From positions 33,972 to 97,971 of the forward strand of contig CAUYUJ010000885.1 in assembly GCA_963575745.1 (NCBI GenBank): 64,000 bases of DNA, written 5' to 3'. Below the pieces are notes generated by a model. That model saw only the letters and a program-made list of their open reading frames with translations, ran no database searches and was not told where the DNA came from. Both the position numbers and the translations under genes were made by a program. This DNA comes from Prorocentrum cordatum. Lineage: Eukaryota; Sar; Dinophyceae; Prorocentrales; Prorocentraceae. Numbering within the stretch: position 1 is the stretch's first letter; each line of letters begins with the position of its first letter. Shown here piece after piece: positions 40,556-50,669 of the stretch.

Positions 40556-41145
40556 TTTGAGAGGTGGAGATGCTCCCGATGCCTATGTTCGTCCTGGAGT
40601 GATCTCGTCGCAACGGCTTGATTCTCACTGAAATTCTGGTCAGAGCGAGGCCCGACGGAGGTCCAGGGAGTATCGGTGGCGGCATTGCTTTGTCCCCCCC
40701 AGAGTAGGAGGACCCTCGTCGTCGTCGTCCTCCTTTCTTGCCCCCCTCGTCGTGGTTGTCATCCTTTTTGTTACTCCTCCTCTTCCTCCTCCTCCTCCTC
40801 CTCCTCTTTCTCCTTTGTGCCCCTCGTCGACCTTCTCCTCCTCCTCCTCCTCTTCCTCTTTCTCCTTTGTGCCCCTCGTCGACCTTCTCCTCTTCCTCCT
40901 CCTCCTCCTCCTCCTCCTCTTCCTCCTCCATTGCCCCCTCCTCGTCCTCAAAGGTTCCCGCTTCCACCTGGGGCAGGGGACGGGCGGAGGCGGCGTCGTC
41001 TCGCCATCCCCCCATGTCGCCCCCAGATTTCCGTCGGATTGGCGAATATGGTATAGGAGGGGACAAGCGCGAGGATGAGGGGGATGAGGAGGGAGAGGGC
41101 GATGAGGAGGAGGAGGAGGAGGAGGAGGAGGAGGAGGAGGAAGAG

Positions 41146-41177
<32 letters not shown>

Positions 41178-41205
41178 GGAGGAGGAGGAGGAGGAGGGGC
41201 GAGAA
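40505..41205. repeat. (GTC)n, (CTC)n and (GGA)n tracts
   Basis: (GTC)n at 40505-40550. CTC/CTT tracts at 40775-40930 contain a tandem duplication (TTTGTGCCCCTCGTCGACC twice). A GGA tract at 41100-41200 can pair with the CTC tracts. Confidence 0.9.
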
Positions 41206-41283
41206 GGGAGCGGAAAACAAGGACATATAGTGGACGTAGTGGAATGGGAGCCACATGGATCTATACAGTTACAATGCTGAAAC

Positions 41284-41430
41284 AAGAACCGATTTGGGCT
41301 CAGGAGTAGCCCTGGTTTTCGGGCCTTTCCTCAGACCTAGGTCGTGCAACGTTTTCGTGGCCAAGGCCTGACATGGTCACATAAACCCCTTCGTTGCTGA
41401 ATGGGCACTTCTGATGATAACACGATGGCT
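41284..41430 (+). repeat. Dispersed repeat R5, copy 2
   Basis: GGGCTCAGGAGTAGCCC, TTTTCGGGCCTTTCCTCAGA, GTGGCCAAGGC and ACCCCTTCGTTGCTG in the R5 order. Confidence 0.7.
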
Positions 41431-41559
41431 GTGTTGGGGAGGGGAGGGAAGTGGAGGAGAGAAGAGTGAAGACGGGACGGGAAGAGGACGAGGCGGGAAG
41501 AGGTGGGACAGGGACGGTGTGTAAGGGGTCAGGAAGGAGAGGGAGGGCCCAGTGAACGG

Positions 41560-41690
41560 AAGAGGAAGAGGAGGAGGAGGAGCCAGGGTGACGCTGATAA
41601 TGATGATGATGCTGATGATGATGATGAGGAGGAGGAGGAGGAGGAGGAGGAGTAGGAGGAGGAGGAGGAGAAGGAGAAGGAGGATATAGA
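41560..41690. repeat. GGA and GAT tracts
   Basis: GGA blocks flank a GATGATGATG block (41600-41630). 41700-42350 is unassigned. Confidence 0.85.
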
Positions 41691-42359
41691 GCATAGGGAA
41701 GATTGGGAGGGGAGGACGTAGAACGATGCCCAGAACTTGTGTTCATAACGGTTCTGCTGTCGCTTGTGTGTTCACCACCGCTCTCGTTATGTGCAGGCTT
41801 CCGGCCCAGCTTTTTTTGCACGCTCGCACATCCTTTGATTCATTGTTCTTGCGACTAGTATGCATCGTGCAAGGTTGGTTCAAGCGGCTTACTTCATTCC
41901 GCCAGCCCACAGACGAAGGGTGAGGTAGGGGCTGCATAGGATCCGTTTCCCAGGGGTCCTAGGGTTTGGGTGCCATTTGCACCAGGGCGGCGTCTTGGGA
42001 GGTCTCTTTCGGGTATGTTGGAGGATTTCGCGGCCATCTTATGGGAAAGGCACCGAGGATCAGTTTGTTGATCTCCCTCTTGGGCCAAGCGTGGGGTCTG
42101 TTGGAGGCATGTGTAGGGTTATGTAGTGGCTTTTGGCAGATGCCGTTTCTGTGCGTGGAGTGTGGGGTGACAGCTGATCGCATGTTGGTTGGGCTCTATT
42201 GGGAGCCCGATGGGGGGATTGCGGAACCACGTAGTGAGGACGGACATGGGATAGAACTGGGGGGGAGGAGGGGAGAACGAACAGGCGTCGTGGACAGTTG
42301 AGGCCGTCATTGGCGAACGTGGGGTCTCGTGACATGGGGAAATGAGAGACAGGCGACGG

Positions 42360-42412
42360 GGAGGAGGAGGAGGAGGAGGAGGAGGAGAAGGAGGAGGAGG
42401 ATGAGGATGACC
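42360..42412. repeat. (GGA)n tract
   Basis: Pure GGA/GAG tract of about 50 bp. Confidence 0.9.
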
Positions 42413-42599
42413 AGTTGAAGCCCAAGACTCATCAACGATGTTAGAATATAACGAATGTGATTGTTGCGTCCTGACGATCCTGAATCGTGCCAGAACACTA
42501 TTTGTGGGACTCCAGCACCGCGAATCAGCGAAACTGCTGCGCCCTGGCAATCCAGAATCCTTCCAAAACACCGCTTCTGGTACTAATCATGGGAATCCG

Positions 42600-43085
42600 T
42601 GGAGCTCTGGCGAATGTTTACAACGAGTATGCGCGGCGAGAACCACATCTTGAACACATGAAATATCTTGACAAGGAAGCTCCCTCAATTCGTGAAGTTC
42701 TTGCAAATATTGAAGACGAATGTGCGTGGCGCTAATGCGAGAGTCACATTTTGGAAACGGCCATGGGCGAGGCGCTCAGGCGAGAGCAACTTTTTGAAAA
42801 CCACCCGCCCTCAATCCGCGAAACTCTTTCACATGTTTAAGACGAGCGTGCGCGGCGCTAAGGCGAGAGCCACATTGCGAAAACCACCCGCCCTCCATTT
42901 GTGAAGCTGTTGCCAGTTTTGAAGGTTCAGGGTCATCAGTGGTAAGGAAGTCTCTGGCGAAACGCCCGGCCCGCCCTTTTGACCGGCCTCGAGGTGCGAC
43001 AGGGAGGAGTTGTTTATAAGGAAAAGGAATGGAGGAGGAGGAAGAGGAGGAGGAGGAGGAGGAGGAGGAGGAGGAGGAGAAGGAT
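42600..43085 (+). repeat. Dispersed repeat R10, copy 1, ending in a GGA tract
   Basis: Internal ~80-90-bp units carry GCGCTAAGGCGAGAGCCAC and AAAACCACCCGCCCTC. They are followed by GGTGCGACAGGGA(G)GAG, TTATAAGGA and a (GGA)n tract. Same order at 62690-63060. Confidence 0.8.
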
Positions 43086-43149
43086 GACGACGACGACGAG
43101 GCCTTTGAGAAGGTTCTTGTGGTCTGTTGCGGGTTTCTTGGAGGCATGT

Positions 43150-43860
43150 TTTGGACGAGGCCTTTGGGGAGTCTTTTGGGGTCTGTTATAAAGCTTCTGG
43201 GGGGCCTCTTGGAGGCCTCTCGGGAGGGGCTCTTGGGCGCCTTTTGAAGGCGCCCGGGGGCTTCTGAGGGCCTCTTAGAGCTTCTTGCGGGCTGCTTGGG
43301 CATGCTCGAGGTCTTGGGGGCCACCTTGTGGGGGAAGGCTCTTTGGGCCCCATTCGAGGTTGCCCTCTGGTGTCTTTTGCTCCTCCCGGGGCGCTATTTG
43401 GGGACTCGGGCCGTCCGGGGGCCCTCTCGGGCCGTCTTGGGGCCCTCTCGGGCTGTCTCCGGTCCTCTTGGGGGGCTTCTTGTGCCGTCTGGAGTCCTCG
43501 GGCCGCCAGCGAATATATGAGAATTCGAAAACCGTCAACATCCCAAAAGAAACCATCATAATAGCCATTCTTCTGGAGGCCTTCTTGGGAGCCCTCTTGA
43601 AGTTCTATCGGAGCGTCTTGAGAGCCCCTTGGGCCGTTTGGCGACACTGTTGGGGTGTCTCTGGAGACGATTCGGTACGTTAAGAGCTCTTCCTGAGCCG
43701 TTCTAAGACCCTGGTAGTCTTGCAGGCCACGGCGTGTGGATCTGAAACTTCCGAGGGCCCCCGAGGTGCGGTGGCGAGCCCTGCCCCCCCCCCCAGAATT
43801 GGACTTTTGACCCCAGGAGGAGGGGGAAGGGGGAGTAGGGGGGACCGCCAACCATCTCAT
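43150..43860. repeat. Family C repeat (GGCCTCTTGGGGCC orientation)
   Basis: Words such as GGGCCTCTTGG and GGGCCGTCTTGGGGCCCTC; a distinctive AT-rich insert GAAAACCGTCAACATCCC near 43527; and a 3' module of C tract + TTTTGACCCCAGGAGGAGGG. The last module recurs at 47440-47500 (TTTTTGAGCCCGGGGGAG). Confidence 0.7.
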
Positions 43861-44115
43861 ACCCTTTTTCTCCCCCCTGCACGCAGGGGTCGCCGGCTTG
43901 CATCCATGACATCGTCCATACCTGTGCTTGTCCCAGCACATATCGCATGGTCCTGGATTTTGCGCACGCTTCTGCCGCAGGATTGTAGCACTGAGCACGT
44001 GATGGGTGCCGTTTCCGCCAGGCATCCCATACATGTTGATATTGCCACAATTTCCGAACGCACGGACAGCATGGTCTTCAGGAATCTGTCGCCAAGTCTA
44101 TGCCTGTAGCGCGAT
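43861..44115 (-). other. Coding-like segment, Cys-rich frame
   Basis: One minus-strand frame reads PCDMCWDKHRYGRCHGCKPA, with four Cys in a pattern that might bind zinc. The other two frames are also open over most of the stretch, so this is weak evidence. No family is recognised. Confidence 0.2.
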
Positions 44116-44194
44116 GTGTCGTTGATTGGTGCCGTGTGTGTCTGGAACGCTGGTTTACAGCGCGCGCTGGATGCCGATCCTGGCGTGGGCTACA

Positions 44195-44375
44195 TTGTAT
44201 TTGCTACAGTCGTACCGAGGCATAAGATCGAGGCCGGTTCGGGGAGGATGCCCTGGTGTTCTTCGTGTTTGTTGGATGTTCTTGTGCGTCCTAGGGGAGG
44301 GTACCCTCGACTGTTCTGTGTGTTTTGGCCGGCGGAGGGCCTCGCGTTCCCGGAGGGTGTTCTTCCGGCCTGAGG
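44195..44375 (+). repeat. Dispersed repeat R2b, copy 2
   Basis: AAGATCGAGGCCGGTTCGGG, GTGTTCTTCGTG, TTGTTGGATGTTC, GGCGGAGGGCCTC, parallel to 3480-3690. Confidence 0.65.
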
Positions 44376-44489
44376 GCCGGCTGTGCATTGCATCACGGTC
44401 GGGGCGTTCCTCAAGGAGTGTGCCCCGGAGGCTGCAGACCCTGGAGGCTTCCTTATCTGATGAGGGCGGCGGTGATATCCATGGCCGAT

Positions 44490-44600
44490 CCACGATTGGA
44501 GTTCCACTGGCTTCCAGACCCTGGATTCCTCATCGAAGGTCTCCTTATCCAATGCCATCACCGTAGCCATGTGCCCTGCGTGGGACCCTCGCCGCATGTC
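44490..44600 (+). repeat. CTTCCAGACCCTGGAT module, copy 1
   Basis: GGCTTCCAGACCCTGGAT recurs at 45386, 46082, 46108 and (variant) 47564. It is often accompanied by TATCC(A/G)ATGCCCTCACC (44547, 45573, 46022). Confidence 0.75.
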
Positions 44601-44693
44601 GAGATCGGCTGCTTGTGCTCGAGCGCCTGCGGCCCCTCTCCCTCTGCGGGGCGGTGCCGCCGGCCCGCTGCAGCAGGGCACGCCAGCATTAGG

Positions 44694-44780
44694 TCGGGCC
44701 TGTCTACCCACAGGAGGAATATTAAAGGTATTATATCATTTTAAAAAACACACACATATATATATATATGTAAGGAAAAC
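44694..44780 (+). repeat. Solo TCGGGC MITE end and (TA)n
   Basis: TTAGGTCGGGCCTGTCTACC with ACAGGAGGAATATT resembles the MITE left end. An ACACACATATATATATAT run follows. No right end found. Confidence 0.45.
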
Positions 44781-44799
44781 AGTCTGGGGAGGATTTTGG

Positions 44800-45449
44800 G
44801 AGTACGGCCCCTGCGGGACTGCGCGGCGCGGGGCGCCCCCAGCGCCATGCGGCGGGGGCGTCCGCGAGGGCACGTCTCACGGCGCCAGCATCGCAGAGCG
44901 GCTTCGTTCGGAAAACGACCGGATAGGCCGGGAGTGTGCTGGAGAATATCTTTCCGGATTTCGGCGTGAATTTCGCGCGGCTTTTCTTTGGCCAGGACTG
45001 AAGACTAACGAAAAATCCACGCAATATCCACTTCGTTTTTCGCTCGCCGCTTCGGGCAACAATCCACGCAGAAATCCACGCATAAATCCGCTGCAGCAAG
45101 TCTGCAAGGCCGGTGCAATGACATGTGCCCGGGAGGCTTCGTACCCCTGCAGGGCTCGCTTCGATGCCTCCGATTCGATCCGCTTCGATTCCGATATGGC
45201 CTCCGGCTCCGCTTCGATTTGGCTTCGGGTTCCGATGTGGGTTCCGATTTCTTCTGGGACGCATGCTAGCCTGCCGATTTCCGCCGATTCGACTTTTCCC
45301 GACTCGGCGGCCGATTTCCGCCGATCCGATTCATTTCGATCGCCGATCCGCCATGGCCAGGCCTCGATTGGTGTTCCACCGGCTTCCAGACCCTGGATCT
45401 CTCGTTTCCTCGAGTGCGTTTCATTATTTGCAAAATGCCTACTCGTAAA
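44800..45449. other. Unassigned, with TTCGATTCCGAT-type short repeats
   Basis: 45155-45350 is built from irregular CCGATTCGAT/TTCCGAT words. Nothing gene-like is recognised. Confidence 0.4.
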
Positions 45450-45570
45450 CGTCCGGAGAAACACATGTCTGCATCGGTGTGATGTATAGTAAGTCCCCCG
45501 CAGCGGATCCAGGCCGTTTGCGAGCAGCTATTGTGCGAGTAGTGGAGCGCGCTCGTCTATTCAAGAGTTC
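45450..45570 (+). repeat. Dispersed repeat R2a, copy 2
   Basis: GCAGCGGATCCAGGCCGTTT, GCGAGCAGC, CGCGCTCGTCTA; parallel to 3290-3400. Confidence 0.65.
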
Positions 45571-45593
45571 CATATCCGATGCCCTTACCGTGC

Positions 45594-46024
45594 GGTCGGG
45601 AACTTCTGGATGACGTGTCGCTCCGCTGATTCTGGCCCGCCATCGGCGTCACCCCCACATACTAATACTACGTGTACGTCGCCCCCCCCCGGGGCGACGC
45701 GCTCACCGAGAGATCTTGTAGTTTTTGCGTCGTGGCGGGCGCTTTCTGGCCGCACCGCTCGGGAAGCGAAACACTACAGGATGGGTATACTATATGTTCA
45801 GGTCGGACGCGCGCCTCCAAGGACATCTAATATTTGTATGTCTCTGTGCGTCCCACACCACGCTTCGGCGCGACACGCTGTCCACCTTCAGTCCCCAGGC
45901 GTTCACGTCTCGAGCTTTTCGAGGCCCCCTGGCCCGCGGAGCGGAGCGACGCGCTATCTGCTTGCAAGGAGAGGGCGTGTCGCCGGGGCCGCCGCGACGA
46001 CACGCAAAGCAAAAGTTCCCGACC
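45594..46024. mobile_element. GGTCGGGAACTT-ended foldback element, 431 bp
   Basis: Left end GGTCGGGAACTTCTGGATG with ACGTGTCGC; right end GCGACGACACGCAAAGC with AAAAGTTCCCGACC. The outer 35 bp pair with a few mismatches. TATCC(A/G)ATGCCCT(T/C)ACC lies on both sides. The interior GCGTGTCGCCGGGGCCGCC is shared with 39440-39475. Confidence 0.75.
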
Positions 46025-46140
46025 TATCCAATGCCCTCACCTTGGAGTCCTTATTGCAGGATTCCTGGACTCTTTATCCAGCCTCCAGACCCTGGATCCC
46101 CTATCCAGCTTCCAGACCCTGGATGCCCTGACCCTGCATT
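46025..46140 (+). repeat. CTTCCAGACCCTGGAT modules, tandem pair
   Basis: CCTCCAGACCCTGGATCCC and CTTCCAGACCCTGGATGCC lie 26 bp apart. 46141-46730 is unassigned apart from a 16-bp direct duplication GGGTCTCTTTTATCCT at 46482 and 46498. Confidence 0.75.
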
Positions 46141-46779
46141 CCTCACCTCGAGCGGGGCGAGGACAATGATACATCCGTTCCAGAGGTTTCCGAACGCTCT
46201 CAGAGCGCTCCGGAACGCTCTGAGAAGGCCGCGGCGCCCGATACATCCTAGATATTTGAGATTCCCGATTTACCCTTGTCCGATTTTATTATCGTGCTGG
46301 CATTGTTCTGTTGTTCAAGAGGCTTACGCCATTCCGCCGACCCCCAGACGAAGTGAAGCCTTGTCAAAGTTTCCTGGGCGCTTGCTGGCTGTTTCTTGGA
46401 CGCCGTCGTGCGCATGTGATCCCTTCAAGTGTCCAGGTGCGTGGGATGAATGGCCGCCGCGAAGTCGCTACTACGCGCATGGGTCTCTTTTATCCTGGGT
46501 CTCTTTTATCCTGCGCTTCTCGGGAGGGGACGCTGAAGGATGTTGCGAGGCTCGCATGAAGCGAGATGCTCCTGGAGTGACGTCGCGGATGGTCGATAGA
46601 ACATTCTGATCTTGGGATTCGGAGGATGAGGGGGAAGGAGGACAAGGATGAAGGAGTCGGTAACGACGACGGTGAGAGGAAGGAGGGACAGAGGAGGATA
46701 TCGAGGACAACGGGACGGTTTGCAGTGCTGCCCGGCCTCTGTTGAGGCCCCCTTGTGTGCAGCGGAGGTGTGTGTTTGG

Positions 46780-47520
46780 GGATTCCTGGAAGCCTTGGGG
46801 GGGGGGGGGTCATTTCAGCACGTTTGAGGCCTCCTGGAGCTTCTGGGGGCATCTTCGGGGCCTGTTGGCAGCCCGGGGGCGGCCTCCCGGAGCTCTGTCG
46901 AGGCTCCGGGGGGGGTTTGGGGGGCCCTTTAAGGGAGCTGTTCGGCAGCCTCCCGAAGCCCGCTGGACGTCTTGGGGGCCACTTCTCATGGAGGGCGCCC
47001 AGGGCATCTGCGGGCCCCCCCTCTCGGGGCCTCCCTTGGGGCCACACTCGGGCTTCTGTTGCCGTCTTGGGGCCCTGCTGGGCCGTCTGGGGGCCCTCCT
47101 TGGCCGTCTCCGGGCCGTCTTGAGGGTCTCTTGGGCTGGCTTGGGCCAGTCTGGAGGGCTTCTTGGGCGGTCTTGGGCGTGCAGACGCCAGAGAGCCGAG
47201 AACGCGAAAATCATACAACGACTGATGGAAGATCTTAACTTTTTGCCGCTTGTGGCCCTCTGGGGTGCCCTTGGGGTTTCCTTTCGGCGTCTTCGTCTTC
47301 GGCCGTCTCGAGAGACCATCTTGGGTGTCCTTGAAGCCTCTCTGGCGTATTGGAGCTCTTCTGGTGCCGCCTCAGCAAGCATTTTGGGATCCTGGCGGCC
47401 ACGGAGAGAGGCTTCGGAAGCCCCAGGGGTGCGTTGATGAGCTCGGGCCCCCCCCTCCCTCAAACCTGATTTTTGAGCCCGGGGGAGAGGAGAAGGGGGA
47501 GGGGACAGCTAAATGTCCCA
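46780..47520. repeat. Family C repeat
   Basis: GGGCCGTCTGGGGGCCCTC and GGCCGTCTTGAGGG words, an AT-rich insert GCGAAAATCATACAACGAC near 47197, and the C-tract/TTTTTGAGCCCGGG module at 47445-47490. Corresponds to 43150-43860. Confidence 0.7.
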
Positions 47521-47599
47521 CTCGCCTTCTCATCCCCAGCAAGTGGGGCTCGGCGGACCCAGCTTCCAGACCCTGGGTCCCCGATCTCAGGACCAGATC

Positions 47600-47765
47600 T
47601 CAGGAGGGGACAAAGCACATAGACAAGAGCAATCGTCGATCCTCAGGAAAATATGGAGCATACGGAAGGGGATGGGGAAGACGGGCACCCATGAGATATG
47701 GGAAATATGGGGAGTCCTGGGACTTGTGCCTGTTCGTTTGTGCGTCCCTGGGCTCCTTCATGATC
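47600..47765 (+). repeat. Dispersed repeat R8, copy 3
   Basis: TCAGGAGGGGACAAAGCAC, AGAGCAATCGTCGATCCTCA, GGGGAAGACG, GATATGGGAAATATGGGG, TTTGTGCGTCCCTGGG. Confidence 0.8.
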
Positions 47766-47815
47766 TAAGGATTCCTTATATTCGAAGAAGAGAAACGGCA
47801 TAAGCATAAACTTTT

Positions 47816-47927
47816 GGCGCTCCGCGCGGATTTATAGGATCCGCGCCTGGGCGCCCCCGGCGGCGCCTCCGGCGCCGCCCCAAGGAGGGGGGTGCAGCGC
47901 GGATCCAAGAAGTCCGCGCGGAGCGCC
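47816..47927. mobile_element. GC-rich near-palindromic MITE, copy 4
   Basis: Left GGCGCTCCGCGCGGATTTAT with AGGATCCGCGC; right GCGCGGATCC with AAGAAGTCCGCGCGGAGCGC+C. The 31-bp ends match at about 27 positions; the interior GGCGGCGCCTCCGGCGCCGC is palindromic. Confidence 0.9.
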
Positions 47928-47959
47928 ACGAGTTGATGTATATGCCGTCTTGTGCTTTG

Positions 47960-48190
47960 TTATTCTTTTTCATATTCGTCTTCTTTTTCTTCTTCTTCGT
48001 CTTCTTCTTAGTATTACTATTTCTGTTATTCTCCGTCTTCTTCTCCTCCTCCTCCTCTTTCTTCTTCTTCTTCTTCTTCTTCTTCTTCTTCTTCTTCTTC
48101 TTCTTTATTATTTATGTATATATCTGTATATCTTGATATTTGTATATATCGGTGTATATGTATATATATATATATATATATATACCGTGC
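47960..48190. repeat. (TTC)n and (TA)n microsatellites
   Basis: TTC/CTT tract at 47970-48110, then TATATA runs to 48185. The only T-rich (rather than C-rich) pyrimidine tract of this size in the window. Confidence 0.9.
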
Positions 48191-48368
48191 CCTCACCGGG
48201 CCACCGCCGGGGCTGCGCCAGCCCCCGCCGGGTCCTGGCGCAGCACGCCTCTCCCGCCGGGCGCGCGCCGCTGGGCCCCACTACAGTCTACAGCGCCCCG
48301 GGCCAGCGCGCGGCGCCTCCCTCCGCTGGCGGGCCACCGGCGCGCGCGAGATGCGGTCGAGCCTGGAG

Positions 48369-48565
48369 TCGGGCATAACCCTCTACAGGAGGAACCTTCA
48401 AACATAGTCATACAATCAGACGGGGACGATTTTTTATATTAATATATGTATATATGTATGTATGTACATATATATATATATGTATATCTTCAATGTTTTT
48501 TGAACATATTGTTGGCCAGTTTTTCGTTTTTCCTCCGGTATCCGCCTGTAGGAGGACATGCCCGA
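48369..48565. mobile_element. TCGGGCATGTCC-ended MITE, copy 3
   Basis: Left TCGGGCATAACCCTCTACAG with GAGGA; right TCCGCCTGTAGGAGGACATG+CCCGA. Length 197 bp; the core contains (TA)n and (GTAT)n. Confidence 0.8.
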
Positions 48566-48624
48566 CCCGAGTCGAGCATCGGAGCAGGAATCAGAGGAGG
48601 AGAACGTGCCCGTACCTCTACCAT

Positions 48625-48780
48625 TCCCTCGTTTTCCCTTTTTTGGGCCTCCTGGGAGGCCCTCGCCGCCACCGCTGGATCCGCGCCGAAATTCTGGTCA
48701 GAACGCACCCCGGGAGAGGCTGGCGGTATCGCGGCATCAGTACATTTTGGCTTCTTCAAAGAAGCCTCATCCCGAAGAGC
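48625..48780 (-). repeat. Dispersed repeat R4, copy 2 (inverted)
   Basis: GGGCCTCCTGGGAGG, CGCCGCCACCGCTGGAT and TTCTGGTCAGAACGCACCC match the reverse complement of 25130-25275. Its minus-strand frame reads RSDQNFGADPAVAARASQEA. Confidence 0.65.
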
Positions 48781-48789
48781 TGGGCCATC

Positions 48790-49605
48790 GTTTTTCAACA
48801 CGCTTGCCAGAAGGCTGGCCCAGTCTCTCAAATAGCGTCGCCCCTATAGCGTAAACGAAAGAAGAAATTTGCCCAGGCTTCTTAGCATAAACTTCCGGGA
48901 AGCTGGCCCAGATGTCGTACTTGATGATTTTCTTGATCATATGTTCCGCTGTAGTTCGGTAGCAAATCGCGGGAACCTTGTGTGTCCTCGTAAGCCCGTC
49001 TTTAGAGTGCGCTGGCGCGCGCAAGCATATGTTAATCGACGGAAGACGCTGGTTTAGCGTCGATTAGCGCCGACCAGCATCGGATAGCGTCTATTTGCAA
49101 GCGCCAGCAAGATGGTACGGGAGGCTTCCAGGAGCTGCCACCGAATGTACGGAAAGATCACGCACTTCACCGACAGCAGCTCCTGCCTGCTTGTTGCCGT
49201 TGCTGCCCCGTCTCCCCCTTCCCCTCCCTCTTCCCCTCCCCCTCCTCCCCCTCTCCCCCCTCCAGCAGCACCCTTGCCGCCCTTGCGGCACGAAGGCCGC
49301 CCTGCGCGAGGCAGAGACACCTTGCAAGACGCTCTCCTGCCGGATTCCAGAACTCGCTGTCGGTGCCGCCGCAGACACTGTCCATCCGGGGCAGAGAGCC
49401 GTCTGCTCCACAGCGGCCCGTGTGGGCTTTGGACAACGCTTGCCGTTGCGGCGTCGTCCCCGCTGCTTCCGCACCCGTCTCGGGGGTGCCCAGGGGCGGA
49501 GGGCGGCGGCATCGACGGCAGGGGACCCGCGGGCATCGTCGTCGTCAATATCGGCGACGGCCGCCACGTCGAGGATCAGGTTTCTTGTTCGAGACCCGAG
49601 GAGGA
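48790..49605. other. Unassigned
   Basis: Lower-GC part to 49050 with a GCGTCGATTAGCGCCGACC region (small repeats of GCGTC(G/T)ATT), then GC-rich with open frames on both strands. Nothing identified. Confidence 0.35.
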
Positions 49606-49607
49606 GA

Positions 49608-49740
49608 GGGGGAAGAGGAGGAGGAGGAGGAGGAGAAGGAGGAGGAGGAGGACGAGGAGGAGAACGAGGACGAGAACGAGGACGAGGACGAGGACGAGGA
49701 GGAGGAGGAGCAGGAGGGGGAGGAGGAGGAGGAGGACTGG
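49608..49740. repeat. (GGA)n/(GAC)n tract
   Basis: Polypurine GGA with GAC-containing units; explains the poly-Glu and Arg-Thr frames here. Confidence 0.95.
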
Positions 49741-49865
49741 ATCGAGATTTTTTGGGGGCAGTCTGACTCCCTTCTGGAGCCTCCTGGAGGCTCCTCGTGG
49801 TCACGGCCGGCCTTCCCGGCCACGCGCAGAGGGGGGAAGGGGGGAGGGGGGAAGCTTCTTAGTAA

Positions 49866-50065
49866 AGCGCCCCGGCTTCTTAGAAGGCGGGGGCCCCATC
49901 TATGGATGCAGAGCCGCCTCTCCCCCTCCCCCTGCGCCCTTTGTGCGCGCCCCGGCTTCTTAGAAGCGCCCCGGCTTCTTCGAAGGCGCGGGCCCCATCT
50001 ATAGATGCAGAGCCTCCTTCTAGGAAGCCTTCCCCCCTCCCCCTGCCCCCCTTTGCGCGCGTCGC
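49866..50065 (+). repeat. ~99-bp tandem duplication
   Basis: GCGCCCCGGCTTCTT(A/C)GAAG, GGCCCCATCTAT(G/A)GATGCAG and CCCCCTCCCCCTG occur twice (about 49867 and 49966). Confidence 0.85.
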
Positions 50066-50118
50066 CAAGTCAGAGGTCTGACGACGACGGGAGTGCACGA
50101 GTGCAGTCAGAACGCCCA

Positions 50119-50262
50119 GGGCCGCTTTGGGCTCAGGAGGGGCTCGGGTTTTCGGGCAGTTCCTTGGATTGATGTGTAGTGGAACCTGCTTGTGTCCTAC
50201 GCCCGCCTTGGCCAGAAAACCCTGTCCGTTCCTTATCATGCGTTCCTTACTGCAGCACGATG
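50119..50262 (+). repeat. Dispersed repeat R5, copy 3
   Basis: GGGCCGCTTTGGGCTCAGG, CTCGGGTTTTCGGGC, AGTGGAACCTGCTTGTG, GTCCGTTCCTTATCATGCG. Confidence 0.75.
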
Positions 50263-50576
50263 ACTCTAGGAGGGGGAGGGTGTGGATCAGGAGGATGGGG
50301 ACGGGAGGGGGCCAGGATGTCTTGGTGTTCTCTTCGGGGGGATGGCGGCGGAGGAGGATGGGGGCACCTCCCCCTCCCCGCCCTCTCTCACCACCACCTC
50401 GGGATCGCCCCTGCGGACCGAGCGCCATGGGCAAAATGCGTGGGCCTCCAGGGACCTCAGGGAGATGCAGGAAGCCCAGACCTCCGACGATGCCTTCCTT
50501 TTCGCACAGGCGGCGTTACGCACCCATTTCGCCGCGGGGGTTGGGGGGGGGGCATTCTGGGGCGGGTCCTGGGGCA

Positions 50577-50642
50577 GGAGGAGGAGGAGGAGGAGGAGGA
50601 GGAGGAGGAGGAGGAGGAGGAGGAGGAGGAGGAGGAGGGTAA
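50577..50642. repeat. (GGA)n tract
   Basis: Pure GGA of about 60 bp. Confidence 0.95.
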
Positions 50643-50669
50643 GAGAGAAAGACGAGAGGGAGGAGGGGC

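Noticed and set aside
43861-44072. Zinc-finger gene from the CDMC...CHGC frame
   Set aside because: All three minus-strand frames are open here, the Cys spacing fits no family I know, and no flanking coding signal is seen.
44560-44585. Spliced-leader-like ACCGTAGCCAT
   Set aside because: Only the first 11 bases match. The same position in sister modules (45573, 46022) reads differently, so the match is by chance.
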